Below the pieces are notes generated by a model. That model searched no databases. It worked only from the letters and a program-made list of their open reading frames with translations, and was not told the DNA's origin. The position numbers and the translations under genes are program-made. Source: Cryobacterium suzukii (GTDB taxonomy: Bacteria > Actinomycetota > Actinomycetes > Actinomycetales > Microbacteriaceae). From it: 64,000 nt of DNA. Location of the stretch: assembly GCF_004403185.1 (NCBI RefSeq), contig NZ_SOHJ01000011.1:186001-250000 (forward strand), in the 5' to 3' direction. Shown one piece after another: positions 1-8,476 of this stretch (position 1 is its first letter; each line of letters begins with the position of its first letter).

Positions 1-75
1 CAGCAGCAGCATGAGCAGCACCAGGGCGGCACTCGCGGCTATCTTGGTGACCGGTCGGGCCCACATCGATCTCAT
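1..75 (-). CDS. livM: Branched-chain amino acid ABC permease LivM, N-terminal 25 codons only
   Basis: Only the first 25 codons are present; the gene runs off the left edge. The ATG lies at 73-75 and overlaps the livH stop codon by 4 nt (ATGA), which shows translational coupling within the liv operon. The visible peptide starts MRSMWARPVTK and then becomes a Leu/Ala-rich hydrophobic stretch, as expected for the first membrane segment of a LivM permease. The assignment rests mainly on operon position after livF and livH; LivM would form the membrane channel together with LivH. Confidence 0.7.
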   Translation of the reverse strand, partial: MRSMWARPVTKIAASAALVLLMLLL

Positions 76-947
76 ACTTTTGCTCCCAACAGTCCGCGCG
101 GGCGCAGCAGCAGCACCGCGGCGAGGGCGAGCACCACGGCGAGGTCGCCGGTGCCGCCGAGATAGAAGTTCGCGAACTGCTGCAGCACCGCCACCAGAAC
201 GGATGCGATGGCCGCCCCGGCGAGGGACCCCAGACCTCCGATGACGGTCACGATGAAGGCGAAGATCAGCAGGGATCCGCCGATGTGGGCCGAGACATAG
301 CCGTAATAGATCGAGGCGAGCACCCCGCCGAGGCCGGCGGCGGCGCCGCCGATCGCGAAGACCAGTGTGAAGGCGCGGCGCACGTCGATGCCGAGCGCGG
401 TGACCATGAGCCGATTCTCGACGCCGGCCCGAATGATCAGGCCATACCGGGTGAACTTGAGGAACAGCACGATCGCCACGAGCACGAGCACCGCCACAAC
501 GATGAGCATGAACCGGTTGTTCGGAATGCGAGCACCGAGAATCTCGGTCGTCTGCCCTAGCCAGGACGGGCTAGTGACGTAGGTCGGGTCGGTGCCCCAG
601 ATTCCTTCGAACAGGGCAACGGAGGCGAGTGCGAGGCCGACGGTCACGAGCACCTGTTCGATGTGCCGGTTGTACAGCCGTCGGATCAGAAAGAATTCGG
701 TGGCGGCAGCGACGAGCGCACCGACCACGGCTCCGGTCAGCATGGCGGCGGCCAGCGCCCACCAAGAGCCGTCGCTCAAGCGGCGGGCGACCTCCCAGCC
801 GATGAAGGCGCCGATGGTTAGGAATGAGCCGTGCGCGAAGTTGAGCACGCCCATGAGGCCATAGATGAGGGAGAGGCCGGAGGCGACGAGAAAGTAGAGG
901 GCACCGAGGCCGAGGCCGGTGATGAGCAGCAGAACGATGGTACTCAT
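72..947 (-). CDS. livH: Branched-chain amino acid ABC transporter permease LivH
   Basis: A 291-residue very hydrophobic protein with about eight predicted membrane segments spread over its whole length, the usual size for LivH. The C-terminal half carries the family-type stretches GGLGSLAGA and RPRGLLG that follow the ATPase-coupling loop. LivH pairs with LivM as the inner-membrane channel for leucine, isoleucine, valine or related substrates. It overlaps livF by 4 nt at its start and livM by 4 nt at its end, so the operon is translationally coupled. Substrate choice cannot be read from the sequence; urea or short-chain amide transporters share this architecture. Confidence 0.9.
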   Translation of the reverse strand: MSTIVLLLITGLGLGALYFLVASGLSLIYGLMGVLNFAHGSFLTIGAFIGWEVARRLSDGSWWALAAAMLTGAVVGALVAAATEFFLIRRLYNRHIEQVLVTVGLALASVALFEGIWGTDPTYVTSPSWLGQTTEILGARIPNNRFMLIVVAVLVLVAIVLFLKFTRYGLIIRAGVENRLMVTALGIDVRRAFTLVFAIGGAAAGLGGVLASIYYGYVSAHIGGSLLIFAFIVTVIGGLGSLAGAAIASVLVAVLQQFANFYLGGTGDLAVVLALAAVLLLRPRGLLGAKV

Positions 948-1705
948 GCCGGCACCGTCGCATCCGTCTGTCCGGCGCTGCTTCGTTCCGAGCCGCTGTG
1001 CACGCCCAGGTAGCGCTGGATGCGTTCGGGGTCGTCGAGCAGTTCCGAGGCCTCGCCGGTGAAGACGACCCGACCACCGGACAGCACGACCACCCGGTCG
1101 GCGAGCTGCCGGATCACCTGCAGGTTCTGTTCCACCAACAGGATCGGCACCGTTTTCGCGGCGGCGAGCAACGCCTGGGCGACCTCGCCGACGATCTTCG
1201 GCGAAAGACCCTTGGTGGGTTCGTCGACCAGCAGCAGCCGGTTCTGGTTCAGCAAGGCGCGGGCCAGAGACACCATCTGCTGCTGTCCGCCGGAGAGCGT
1301 GCCGGCTAGCTGGGCCTGGCGTTGCACCAGGTCGGGGAAGAGTTCCTCGACCAGGGCCCGGTTGGGGTGGGCGGAGCGTTCAGCGAGTTTCAAGTTCTCG
1401 GCGACGGTGAGTTTGCCGAAGACCTCGCGGTCTTCCGGCACGTAGCCGACGCCGAGCTGCACGACCTTGTGGGTCGGCAGCCGGTCGATCCGGCGTCCGC
1501 CGAGGGTGACCTCGCCGCTGCGATCGATCAGGCCGAGGATCGACTTGATCGTGCTGGTCTTGCCGACGCCGTTGCGGCCGAGCAGTGCGGTGACGCCGGT
1601 GTCCAGCACGTTGAACGAGACGTCTTCGACGACCTGTTGACCCTGGATGCGGCCGTACAGGTTGCGCACGGTGAGGACGTTGGTGGTGCTCGAGTTGGTG
1701 CTCAT
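944..1705 (-). CDS. livF: Branched-chain amino acid ABC transporter ATP-binding protein LivF
   Basis: A 253-residue ABC ATPase. Walker A GRNGVGKT lies at residues 43-50, the signature LSGGQ at 137-141 and Walker B LLLVDEP at 157-163, so all catalytic elements are present. Length and the short C-terminal end match LivF rather than LivG. It would pair with the LivG ATPase below the LivH/LivM channel on the cytoplasmic face. It overlaps both livG and livH by 4 nt. The gene order here (binding protein, livG, livF, livH, livM) differs from the classical livKHMGF order. Confidence 0.9.
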   Translation of the reverse strand: MSTNSSTTNVLTVRNLYGRIQGQQVVEDVSFNVLDTGVTALLGRNGVGKTSTIKSILGLIDRSGEVTLGGRRIDRLPTHKVVQLGVGYVPEDREVFGKLTVAENLKLAERSAHPNRALVEELFPDLVQRQAQLAGTLSGGQQQMVSLARALLNQNRLLLVDEPTKGLSPKIVGEVAQALLAAAKTVPILLVEQNLQVIRQLADRVVVLSGGRVVFTGEASELLDDPERIQRYLGVHSGSERSSAGQTDATVPA

Positions 1706-2472
1706 ACCGGATCTCCGAGATAGGCGGATTGCACCGTGGGATTCTTCATCACGGCATCGGGGGTGTCGCAGGCGAGCAGCTCGCCGTGGTGCATGACCGC
1801 AACGCGGTCGACCAGGCCGAGTACGACCTCCATGTGGTGTTCGACCATGAGCACGGTGCGGCCACCATGGTGCAGGCCGCGAATGACGTCCATCAGGCCG
1901 GGGATATCACCAGAGCCAACGCCGGCCATCGGCTCGTCGAGCAGAATGACGCTCGGATCCATGGCCAGCAGCATTGCGATCTCCAGCTTGCGCTTGTCGC
2001 CGTGCGAGAGGCCGCCGGCCAGGCTCTGGGCATGGTCGGCGAGGCCGACCTCGTCGAGTCGCGCGGCGGCCAGTCGGGTAGCGGCATCCGTTACCCGGGG
2101 AAACCGGGTGACGAGGCTGCCGCCGCCGGCCTTGGCCTGTGCGGCCAGACGCACGTTCTCGGTAGCGCTGAGCCCGTTGAACAGGCTCGAAGTTTGAAAG
2201 GTGCGGCCGAGACCGGCCCGTGCCCTGACATGGATCGGTTCCCGGGTCATGTCGCGGCCGTTATGCCGCACCACACCTTCCGTGGCGAACATCACTCCGG
2301 AAATCAGGTTGAACAGGGTTGTCTTACCGGCCCCATTGGGGCCGATCACACCGAGCATCTCGCCCCGCGGGATCGACAGCGACACATCGTTGAGGATGCG
2401 GGCACCGCCGATCTGCAGTCCGACTCGCTCTAAGGTGAGCACATCCATGCTGAGCACGGGCTGGTCCGGCAT
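1702..2472 (-). CDS. livG: Branched-chain amino acid ABC transporter ATP-binding protein LivG
   Basis: A 256-residue ABC ATPase with Walker A GPNGAGKT at residues 44-51, Walker B VILLDEP at 175-181 and the LivG-type segment RTFQ after the first helix. The signature is LSHGDKRKLE instead of the more usual LSYGQQRRLE; this variant also occurs in UrtD-type urea transporters, so the substrate is not certain. The start at 2472 lies 4 nt after the binding-protein stop. An internal Met at residue 9 is an alternative start. Confidence 0.88.
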   Translation of the reverse strand: MPDQPVLSMDVLTLERVGLQIGGARILNDVSLSIPRGEMLGVIGPNGAGKTTLFNLISGVMFATEGVVRHNGRDMTREPIHVRARAGLGRTFQTSSLFNGLSATENVRLAAQAKAGGGSLVTRFPRVTDAATRLAAARLDEVGLADHAQSLAGGLSHGDKRKLEIAMLLAMDPSVILLDEPMAGVGSGDIPGLMDVIRGLHHGGRTVLMVEHHMEVVLGLVDRVAVMHHGELLACDTPDAVMKNPTVQSAYLGDPV

Positions 2473-2476
2473 CGGG

Positions 2477-3691
2477 TTACTTCGCTGCGGTGACCGGCGG
2501 GGCGACGGTCTTCGCGTCGACGGTCTCGATCAGTTCCGGCGACCATGTGCCATCGGTGCCTTCCTTGAGCGTCGCCTGGAACATCGGCTGCAGAACGGCG
2601 TGGTCTTCGGCGCGAATGGTGAGCGAACCCTTGACCGAGTCGAAGGTGTAGCCCTCGAGTGAGGCGATCATGTCGTCGACGTTGTCGCCGCCACCCTCAC
2701 GCACGGCCTGCACGAGCAGCTGTGCGGCAACGAAGCCGTCGGGCGAGAACAGGTCTGCCTGCGCATCGTTGGCCTTGAGGTAGCTGATCATGGCCTTACT
2801 TTGCTCGTTATCGGTGGCTGACGCGAAGTAGTGCGACAGGAAGCTGATCTGGCCGCTCGCCTCTCCATAGGCACCGTAGGTCGAGACGTCACCGAGGCCG
2901 GTCACCACGGGAACAGCGTCGAAGACGCCCTGCTGTTGCAGCGCGGTCCACATAGCGCCGGTGCTGGCACCGGCCCACGCTACGAAGATGAGGTCGGGTG
3001 AGGCGTCCAGCAGCTGCTGCGCGAAGGGCGTGAACTCGGTCGCGTCTTCGGCGACGAGCACGCCTTCGACGGTTGCGCCCTTGGCACCCAGCACGGCCTG
3101 GACTCCGGCGAGGTTGCCCTGGCCGAAGGCGTTGTCCTGGGCGAAGACCACGATCTTCTTGCCGCTCGGGTCGCCGATGAACGTTCCGGCGGTCGCGACA
3201 TCTTCGTAGGTCTGACGTCCGGAGCGGAAGGTGTAGTCGTTGATGCCGGTGATGGCGTCGGCAGCGGCTGGGCCGGAGATGTAAAGGATCTTGTTTTGCG
3301 CGGCCTGCTCGGCGAGGGTGACGGCGATGCCCGAAGCGACGGTGCCGGCCAGAATCTGGTAGCCCTGCCCGATCAGATCCTTGGCGACCGAGACGGCAGT
3401 GTCGGGGTTGCCCTGGTCATCCTTCCAGGTGATGTCGAGCTCCCGGCCGTCGACCATACCGGTTCCGTCGGTCGCGTAGTCGAGGCCGGCCTCGAAGCCG
3501 GCGGTGTATGCGGCGCCATAGGCGGCGAGCGGGCCGGTCGCCGAGGTGATCATGCCTACCTGCACTGCGGCCTTGTCGGTGGAATCGCTGGCTGCCGTGC
3601 CGCCGGTCGTTGTCGTTGGTGCGCATCCGACCAGGGTGAGGGCGGCGACGGCGATGAACGCCGGGGCCAGGAACATCTTCGTTACCCGCAT
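2477..3691 (-). CDS. Branched-chain amino acid-type ABC substrate-binding lipoprotein
   Basis: I place the start at 3691, giving 404 residues, because an AGAGG ribosome site precedes this ATG and because the protein then begins with a lipoprotein signal: MRVTKMF, a hydrophobic core, and lipobox LVGC with the lipidated Cys at residue 23. The rest matches periplasmic-binding-protein type I (LivK-like) with a TGPLAAYG segment near the start of the mature domain. It would capture the substrate outside the membrane and deliver it to LivH/LivM. It is the first gene of the liv operon and is presumably the most expressed. Confidence 0.88.
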   Translation of the reverse strand: MRVTKMFLAPAFIAVAALTLVGCAPTTTTGGTAASDSTDKAAVQVGMITSATGPLAAYGAAYTAGFEAGLDYATDGTGMVDGRELDITWKDDQGNPDTAVSVAKDLIGQGYQILAGTVASGIAVTLAEQAAQNKILYISGPAAADAITGINDYTFRSGRQTYEDVATAGTFIGDPSGKKIVVFAQDNAFGQGNLAGVQAVLGAKGATVEGVLVAEDATEFTPFAQQLLDASPDLIFVAWAGASTGAMWTALQQQGVFDAVPVVTGLGDVSTYGAYGEASGQISFLSHYFASATDNEQSKAMISYLKANDAQADLFSPDGFVAAQLLVQAVREGGGDNVDDMIASLEGYTFDSVKGSLTIRAEDHAVLQPMFQATLKEGTDGTWSPELIETVDAKTVAPPVTAAK

Positions 3692-3805
3692 GAAATTTGC
3701 CTCTGTTCTTTGGTTGCTTGCTGTGAGTGGGGTGGTGTCAGGAGGTGCTGGGAGAGTGACTGCCAAGAAAATAACGCAAACATGACAGGTGGTTCAGGTA
3801 TCAGG

Positions 3806-3834
3806 AATCTATGGGCGATCGACGCTAGTGTCAA
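3806..3834 (-). promoter_or_regulatory. Near-consensus promoter of the liv operon
   Basis: On the minus strand TTGACA (3829-3834) and TAGATT (3806-3811) are separated by exactly 17 nt. This is the best match to a housekeeping sigma promoter that I saw in the window. Transcription would start near 3799 and leave a leader of about 108 nt before the binding-protein ATG. Confidence 0.75.
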
Positions 3835-3907
3835 GGTTCAGGCGTAAACCGATACCCAGACGTGGCCAATATGCTGGAGGCCTCACCTCATTGACAAAGG
3901 AGTCCCG

Positions 3908-5092
3908 ATGACCGAAAACGATGTCGTAATCCTGGCCGGATCACGCACCCCGCAGGGTCGCGTGAACGGGCAGCTCTCGTCCCTCACCGCCGTTGACCTC
4001 GGCGCCGCAGCCATCGCCGGGGCCCTCTCTCGCGCCGGAGTGGCTCCGGAGCAGGTCGACTTCGTGCTTATGGGGCAGGTACTGCAAGCCGGCTGCGGGC
4101 AGAACCCGGCCCGGCAATCCAGCGTGGCTGCAGGCATCCCCTGGAACGTGCCGGCCATGACGCTCAACAAGGTGTGCCTGTCCGGCTTGGCCGCCGTGAT
4201 AGATGCCGCCCGGCTGGTGCGGCTCGGCGAAGCGGATGTCGTCGTGGCCGGCGGCCAGGAATCCATGTCGCGCGCACCCCACCTGCTGCCCGGCTCCCGC
4301 CAAGGCTGGGCCTACGGAACGGTTTCGGCTCTCGATCACGCCGCCCACGACGGACTCACCGACGCGTTCGACGGACTCTCGATGGGACTCTCGACCGAGC
4401 GCGCCAACGTTGAACTCGGCCAGACTCGACTCGAGCAGGACGAAATCGCCGCCACCTCGCACCAGCGGGCCGCCGCGGCCGCGGCACACGACGTCTTTCA
4501 CGACGAGATCACGCCGATCAGCGTGCCGCAGCGCAAAGGCGAGCCGCTCGTGATCAGCACCGACGAGGGTGTGCGTGCCGAGAGCACGACCGAGACGCTC
4601 GGCCGGTTGCGCCCCGCCTTCGACCCCGCGGGAAGCATTACCGCCGGCAATGCCGCCCCCCTGAGCGACGGGGCGAGCGCGGTCGTCGTGACCAGCCGCG
4701 GCTGGGCCGAAAAGCACGGCCTGCCCTGGTTGGCTGTGATTGAGGCCAGCGGCCAGGTTGCCGGCCCCGACAACTCCCTGCACTCCCAGCCGGCCAACGC
4801 GATCGCGCACGCACTCTCCCGCCAGGGCTGGACTGTGGCGGACCTCGACGTGATCGAGATCAACGAGGCCTTCGCCTCGGTCGTGGCGCAGTCGTCGAAG
4901 GTACTCGGGGTGAGCGCCGACGAAGTGAACATTCACGGCGGCGGCATCGCGATCGGCCACCCCATCGGATCGAGCGGCGGGCGCATCGCCCTGCATGCCG
5001 CGCTCGAACTGGCGCGTCGCGGCACCGGCAAGGCCGCCGTGGCCCTGTGCGGCGGCGGCGGCCAGGGCGAGGCGCTGCTGCTGTCGCGGTAA
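3908..5092 (+). CDS. Acetyl-CoA acetyltransferase (thiolase)
   Basis: A 394-residue thiolase, the standard length. The acyl-accepting Cys is residue 90 in LNKVCLSGL; the C-terminal pair is His351 in IGHPIGSSGG and Cys381 in ALCGGGGQG. It would condense two acetyl-CoA to acetoacetyl-CoA or cleave 3-ketoacyl-CoA. A textbook ribosome site AAAGGAG (3896-3902) stands 5 nt before the ATG. It is transcribed divergently from the liv operon and is not followed by other lipid genes, so its pathway (beta-oxidation, ketone body or branched-chain breakdown) is not fixed by context. Confidence 0.93.
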   Translation: MTENDVVILAGSRTPQGRVNGQLSSLTAVDLGAAAIAGALSRAGVAPEQVDFVLMGQVLQAGCGQNPARQSSVAAGIPWNVPAMTLNKVCLSGLAAVIDAARLVRLGEADVVVAGGQESMSRAPHLLPGSRQGWAYGTVSALDHAAHDGLTDAFDGLSMGLSTERANVELGQTRLEQDEIAATSHQRAAAAAAHDVFHDEITPISVPQRKGEPLVISTDEGVRAESTTETLGRLRPAFDPAGSITAGNAAPLSDGASAVVVTSRGWAEKHGLPWLAVIEASGQVAGPDNSLHSQPANAIAHALSRQGWTVADLDVIEINEAFASVVAQSSKVLGVSADEVNIHGGGIAIGHPIGSSGGRIALHAALELARRGTGKAAVALCGGGGQGEALLLSR

Positions 5093-5216
5093 CGTCTGGC
5101 TGGGTACGGCTAGGCCGGTCAGACCAGACCAAGCCGGGTCGGAATCCCAGTGTGGTGCCATGACTCGATGCTGCGTCTGGGCGCGGGGCGCCGCATCCGC
5201 CCGCGGGAGTAGTGCC

Positions 5217-6596
5217 CTACCCGAAGAAGTTGATCGGCTTGACGATGTCGGCGTAGATGAGCAACAGGCTCATCCCGCCGAGCAAAATCACCACAGCCAG
5301 GGTGAGCGGCATGAGCTTGGCCATGTCGACCGGTCCCGGGTCGGGTCGCTTGAACAGCTTCGCGAAGAATCGACGGATGCCTTCCCAAAGCGCCCCGGCC
5401 ACGTGGCCGCCGTCGAGCGGCAGCAGGGGCACCAGATTGAACACGAACAGGGCGATATTGAGCGATCCGAGCAGCTGAAGCATGCTCGCGACCTTGGTGG
5501 CCACCGGAATGGTGTCCATACTGGCCAGTTCGCCGGCCACCCGGCCGACACCGACCACGCTGATCGGTCCGTCCAGGTCGCGCTCCCCCGGGCCGAACGC
5601 GGCATTGGCCACGGCCACGAGCCGGTCGGGCAGGTTGAGAATCACGTGGGCGACTCCGGCGATGTTGTCGCCGACCATCGGCAGCACGGCCGTCACGGGC
5701 TGGGGCACCAGTTCGCTCGCGGCTCCGATGCCGACGAAGCCGACCTCCTCCGTGATCGCGGCGCCGGAAGCATCCGTTCTAATTTTGTTATCAGCGGTGT
5801 AGACGTAGCGTTCGGTGAGTTTGGGGGTGAGTGCGAGATCGACGTCGGTACCGTCTCGTTCGACGACGACGGCGAGGGTACGACCGGGCGCCGAGCGGAT
5901 GATCTCGGTCGACTGCTCCCAGCTCGCGATGGCGGTGCCGCCGATACTGACCAGTCGGTCTCCGGGCAGTAGACCGGAAGCGGCACCGGGCGACGCTTCA
6001 TCGGTGGCCGCGCAGGTCTGTCGGTCGTTCGATGCGGGCAGCACGCACTCGCTCACGCTGCCGACGGTGGTGCTGATCTGCGCGCTTCCGAATCCCATGA
6101 GCAAAATTGCAAACATCACGATCGCGATGAGCAGATTCATGGTCGGCCCGCCGAGCATGATGATCACGCGTTTGTAGACCGGCAGTTGATAGAACGCGCG
6201 GTGGTCTTCGCCCTCGCCGATGGTCTCCGCGCTGGCCTGGCGGGCGTCGTCGACCAGGGTGGACAGGGCGCTGGTTTTCTTCTCCGGTGCGCCCTCCTGC
6301 ACCATCTGGTCGAAGAAGCCGGTGGTGGTGCTGCGGGGGGCTCCGCCCTTCTTGGAGGGCGGGAACATGCCGATCATGGCGATATAACCACCGAGAGGCA
6401 GCGCTTTGACGCCGTACTCCGTCTCGCCCTTGGTGCGCGACCAAATCGTGGGCCCGAAGCCGATCATGTACTGGGTGACCTTGACACCAAACAGCTTCGC
6501 GGGCACGAGGTGGCCGATTTCGTGCAGGCCGATGGACACGGCGAGTCCGACGACGACGATCGCGACGCCCAGTATGAACAGCAGTACGTTTTCCAC
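5217..6596 (-). CDS. rseP: Site-2 intramembrane zinc metalloprotease RseP (Rip1-like)
   Basis: A 459-residue M50 protease. The zinc motif HEIGH is at residues 25-29 inside the first membrane segment, and the second metal-site motif LLPLDGG is near residue 395; a PDZ domain lies between (about 190-270). Such proteases cut anti-sigma factors and other membrane substrates after site-1 cleavage. The start is GTG at 6596; there is no ribosome site, but a TACTCT box ends 6 nt upstream, so the mRNA may be leaderless. In actinobacteria this gene usually follows dxr directly; here a kinase module on the other strand lies between them. Confidence 0.93.
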   Translation of the reverse strand: MENVLLFILGVAIVVVGLAVSIGLHEIGHLVPAKLFGVKVTQYMIGFGPTIWSRTKGETEYGVKALPLGGYIAMIGMFPPSKKGGAPRSTTTGFFDQMVQEGAPEKKTSALSTLVDDARQASAETIGEGEDHRAFYQLPVYKRVIIMLGGPTMNLLIAIVMFAILLMGFGSAQISTTVGSVSECVLPASNDRQTCAATDEASPGAASGLLPGDRLVSIGGTAIASWEQSTEIIRSAPGRTLAVVVERDGTDVDLALTPKLTERYVYTADNKIRTDASGAAITEEVGFVGIGAASELVPQPVTAVLPMVGDNIAGVAHVILNLPDRLVAVANAAFGPGERDLDGPISVVGVGRVAGELASMDTIPVATKVASMLQLLGSLNIALFVFNLVPLLPLDGGHVAGALWEGIRRFFAKLFKRPDPGPVDMAKLMPLTLAVVILLGGMSLLLIYADIVKPINFFG

Positions 6597-6602
6597 TGTC
6601 GT

Positions 6603-6608
6603 AGAGTA
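6603..6608 (-). promoter_or_regulatory. -10 box for leaderless rseP
   Basis: TACTCT on the minus strand is followed by 6 nt and then the GTG start of rseP. The start point would fall on the start codon. No -35 element or ribosome site is evident. Confidence 0.5.
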
Positions 6609-6705
6609 ACCGCATCAAGCTGCAAAGCGGCTGGCTGTGCGCCCCGACCTCCCGGTTTAAGAGGTGCATGTGCTTTGCTAGAAGGCGGACGCACCAGGAG
6701 GTCCC

Positions 6706-8004
6706 TTGTCTTACGAACCTGTTCCCACGCAGAAGCTGCCCGTTCCGGCCACACTCGGCCCGATCGGCAGCCTGTTAGCCAACCGATTTTTGATCGAGAG
6801 CCTCATCGGTACCGGGGGGATGGCATCCGTCTATCGAGCGATGGATACCGCTCTGGGCCGCACCGTGGCCGTCAAACTGTTTCGCGCCGACGGCTCCGCG
6901 TCGGAGCCCGAGCGGCAGAGCGGTGAGATCGCCCTGCTCGCGAGCCTGAACCATTTCGCCCTGGTCACCCTGTTTGACGCGGGCACCGCAACCGTCGATG
7001 GCTCCCCACGCACTTTCATCGTGATGGAACTCGTCAACGGCCCCGATCTGCGCACCCGCATCGAGGGCGGCCCACTGGGTGGCCTCGAAGTGGCCGTGAT
7101 GGGTGCCGATCTCGCCGAAGCGCTGCACTACGTGCACGAGCAGGGCATCATTCACCGGGACGTCAAGCCGGCGAATGTTTTGCTGGCGCCTTCCGGCTTC
7201 CCCGGCCGCAACATGCACGCCAAGCTCGCCGATTTCGGCATTGCCCGGCTGCTCGACGAAACCCGGCTCACCGCGACCGGGTCACTGCTCGGCACCGCGA
7301 GCTATCTCAGTCCTGAGCAGGCACTCGGTGGAGCTATCGGCGCGCCGACGGACGTCTATTCCCTCGGGCTGGTGCTGCTCGAGTGCCTCACCGGGGTGCG
7401 CGCCTACCCCGGAACCGCCGTGGAATCGGCGATGGCGCGGCTGCAGCGTCAGCCCGAGATTCCCAGCCAGCTCGGCCGCGACTGGACCGACGTTCTCCGT
7501 GCCATGACCGCCCGCGATTTCGCCGACCGGCCCACCGCCGCCGACGCCGCCGGATTGCTGCGTGCGCTCGCCACCGGCAGCCGCAACGCCGAGGTGCCCA
7601 CCAGGCTGTTGCCCGCGGCGGCGCCCACTGCCACCCTGTTGATGCCGGCCGCCGCGCCCGACCCCACCCTGTTGATGCCGGCCGCCGCGCCCGACCCCAC
7701 CCTGTTGATGCCGGCCGCCGCAGACGCTGACGCCCCGACCGAGCTTTTGAAAACGGATGCTCCCGCCAGCATCCCCGCCGCCAGCATCCCCGCTTCCAAC
7801 GTCCCCGCCAAGCCGCGCCGCCCCGTGCGCCGCCGGCTGCTTCTCCCGGTTGCGAGTGGGCTCATCTTGATCGCCCTTGCCGTCGCCGCCCTGCTCCTGC
7901 TCAACCCGGCCGAAGCTCCAGCCGCGGTACCACCGAGTTATCCGGCCGTGGACGGCACGCTCGGCACCCACCTTCAAGAGCTGCAGGAAAGCGTGAACCC
8001 GTGA
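6706..8004 (+). CDS. Membrane-anchored serine/threonine protein kinase
   Basis: A 432-residue Hanks-type kinase. The Gly loop IGTGGMASVY is at about residues 34-43, the ATP lysine is K57 in VAVKLF, the catalytic loop HRDVKPAN starts at H150 (Asp152), and the DFG motif starts at D176. After the kinase domain (to about 290) comes a Thr/Pro/Ala linker holding an 11-residue repeat, then one membrane segment (about 378-400) and a short outside tail without PASTA domains. The start is TTG at 6706, chosen because AGGAGGT stands 4 nt before it. The stop overlaps the next gene (GTGA). Confidence 0.9.
   Translation: MSYEPVPTQKLPVPATLGPIGSLLANRFLIESLIGTGGMASVYRAMDTALGRTVAVKLFRADGSASEPERQSGEIALLASLNHFALVTLFDAGTATVDGSPRTFIVMELVNGPDLRTRIEGGPLGGLEVAVMGADLAEALHYVHEQGIIHRDVKPANVLLAPSGFPGRNMHAKLADFGIARLLDETRLTATGSLLGTASYLSPEQALGGAIGAPTDVYSLGLVLLECLTGVRAYPGTAVESAMARLQRQPEIPSQLGRDWTDVLRAMTARDFADRPTAADAAGLLRALATGSRNAEVPTRLLPAAAPTATLLMPAAAPDPTLLMPAAAPDPTLLMPAAADADAPTELLKTDAPASIPAASIPASNVPAKPRRPVRRRLLLPVASGLILIALAVAALLLLNPAEAPAAVPPSYPAVDGTLGTHLQELQESVNP
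7633..7719 (+). repeat. 33-bp in-frame tandem repeat inside the kinase gene
   Basis: Two exact 33-bp units (7633-7665 and 7666-7698) plus a 21-bp partial third unit encode repeats of TLLMPAAAPDP. A diverged unit precedes them. Every unit presents one Thr in the juxtamembrane linker of the kinase. Confidence 0.85.
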
Positions 8005-8468
8005 ATCGACGCCATCGGCTGCCCCTGGCCGCCCTCCTCCTCCTCCTGCCGCTGACCGGCTGCACGGCCACCGCCGTCGACCTGCAGGCTGTCACGGCCG
8101 AGCAGCTGCAGACCGAGATTCTGGCGATCAGTGAAGCTTCCGCCGACGGAGACTTCGCCGACGCCCAGTCGTTGCTCACCGCCATGCAAGCGAATCTGCG
8201 CACGGCGGCCGCTTCCGGCCAAGTCAGCGCCGAACGATCGGCGTCGATACAGTCCGCGATCAATCTGGTGCGGGACGACCTGACCGTTGAGATCGATGCC
8301 GCCGTCGTGGCTGAGGAGGCCGCAGCGAAGGCCGCGGAGGAGGCCGCGGCCGCGCAGCAGAACGACGAAGACGCCAAGGACCGCGCCGAACAGGCAAAAG
8401 ACGATGCGGAAAACGCCAAGAAGGACGCTGAAAACGCGAAGGAGAACCGCGAAGACCGCGACGACTGA
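8001..8468 (+). CDS. Small coiled-coil lipoprotein, coupled to the kinase
   Basis: A 155-residue protein of unknown function. Its N-terminus is a lipoprotein signal (MNRRHRL, a Leu-rich core, lipobox LTGC with Cys at about residue 21). The C-terminal third is a highly charged Ala/Glu/Lys/Asp helix with heptad-like repeats (EEAAAKAAEEAAAAQQ), which should form a coiled coil outside the membrane. The GTG start overlaps the kinase stop, so the two are co-translated; it may be the outside partner or sensor of the kinase. The low-complexity tail could also simply be a spacer towards the cell wall. Confidence 0.72.
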   Translation: MNRRHRLPLAALLLLLPLTGCTATAVDLQAVTAEQLQTEILAISEASADGDFADAQSLLTAMQANLRTAAASGQVSAERSASIQSAINLVRDDLTVEIDAAVVAEEAAAKAAEEAAAAQQNDEDAKDRAEQAKDDAENAKKDAENAKENREDRDD

Positions 8469-8476
8469 CCGGTGCG

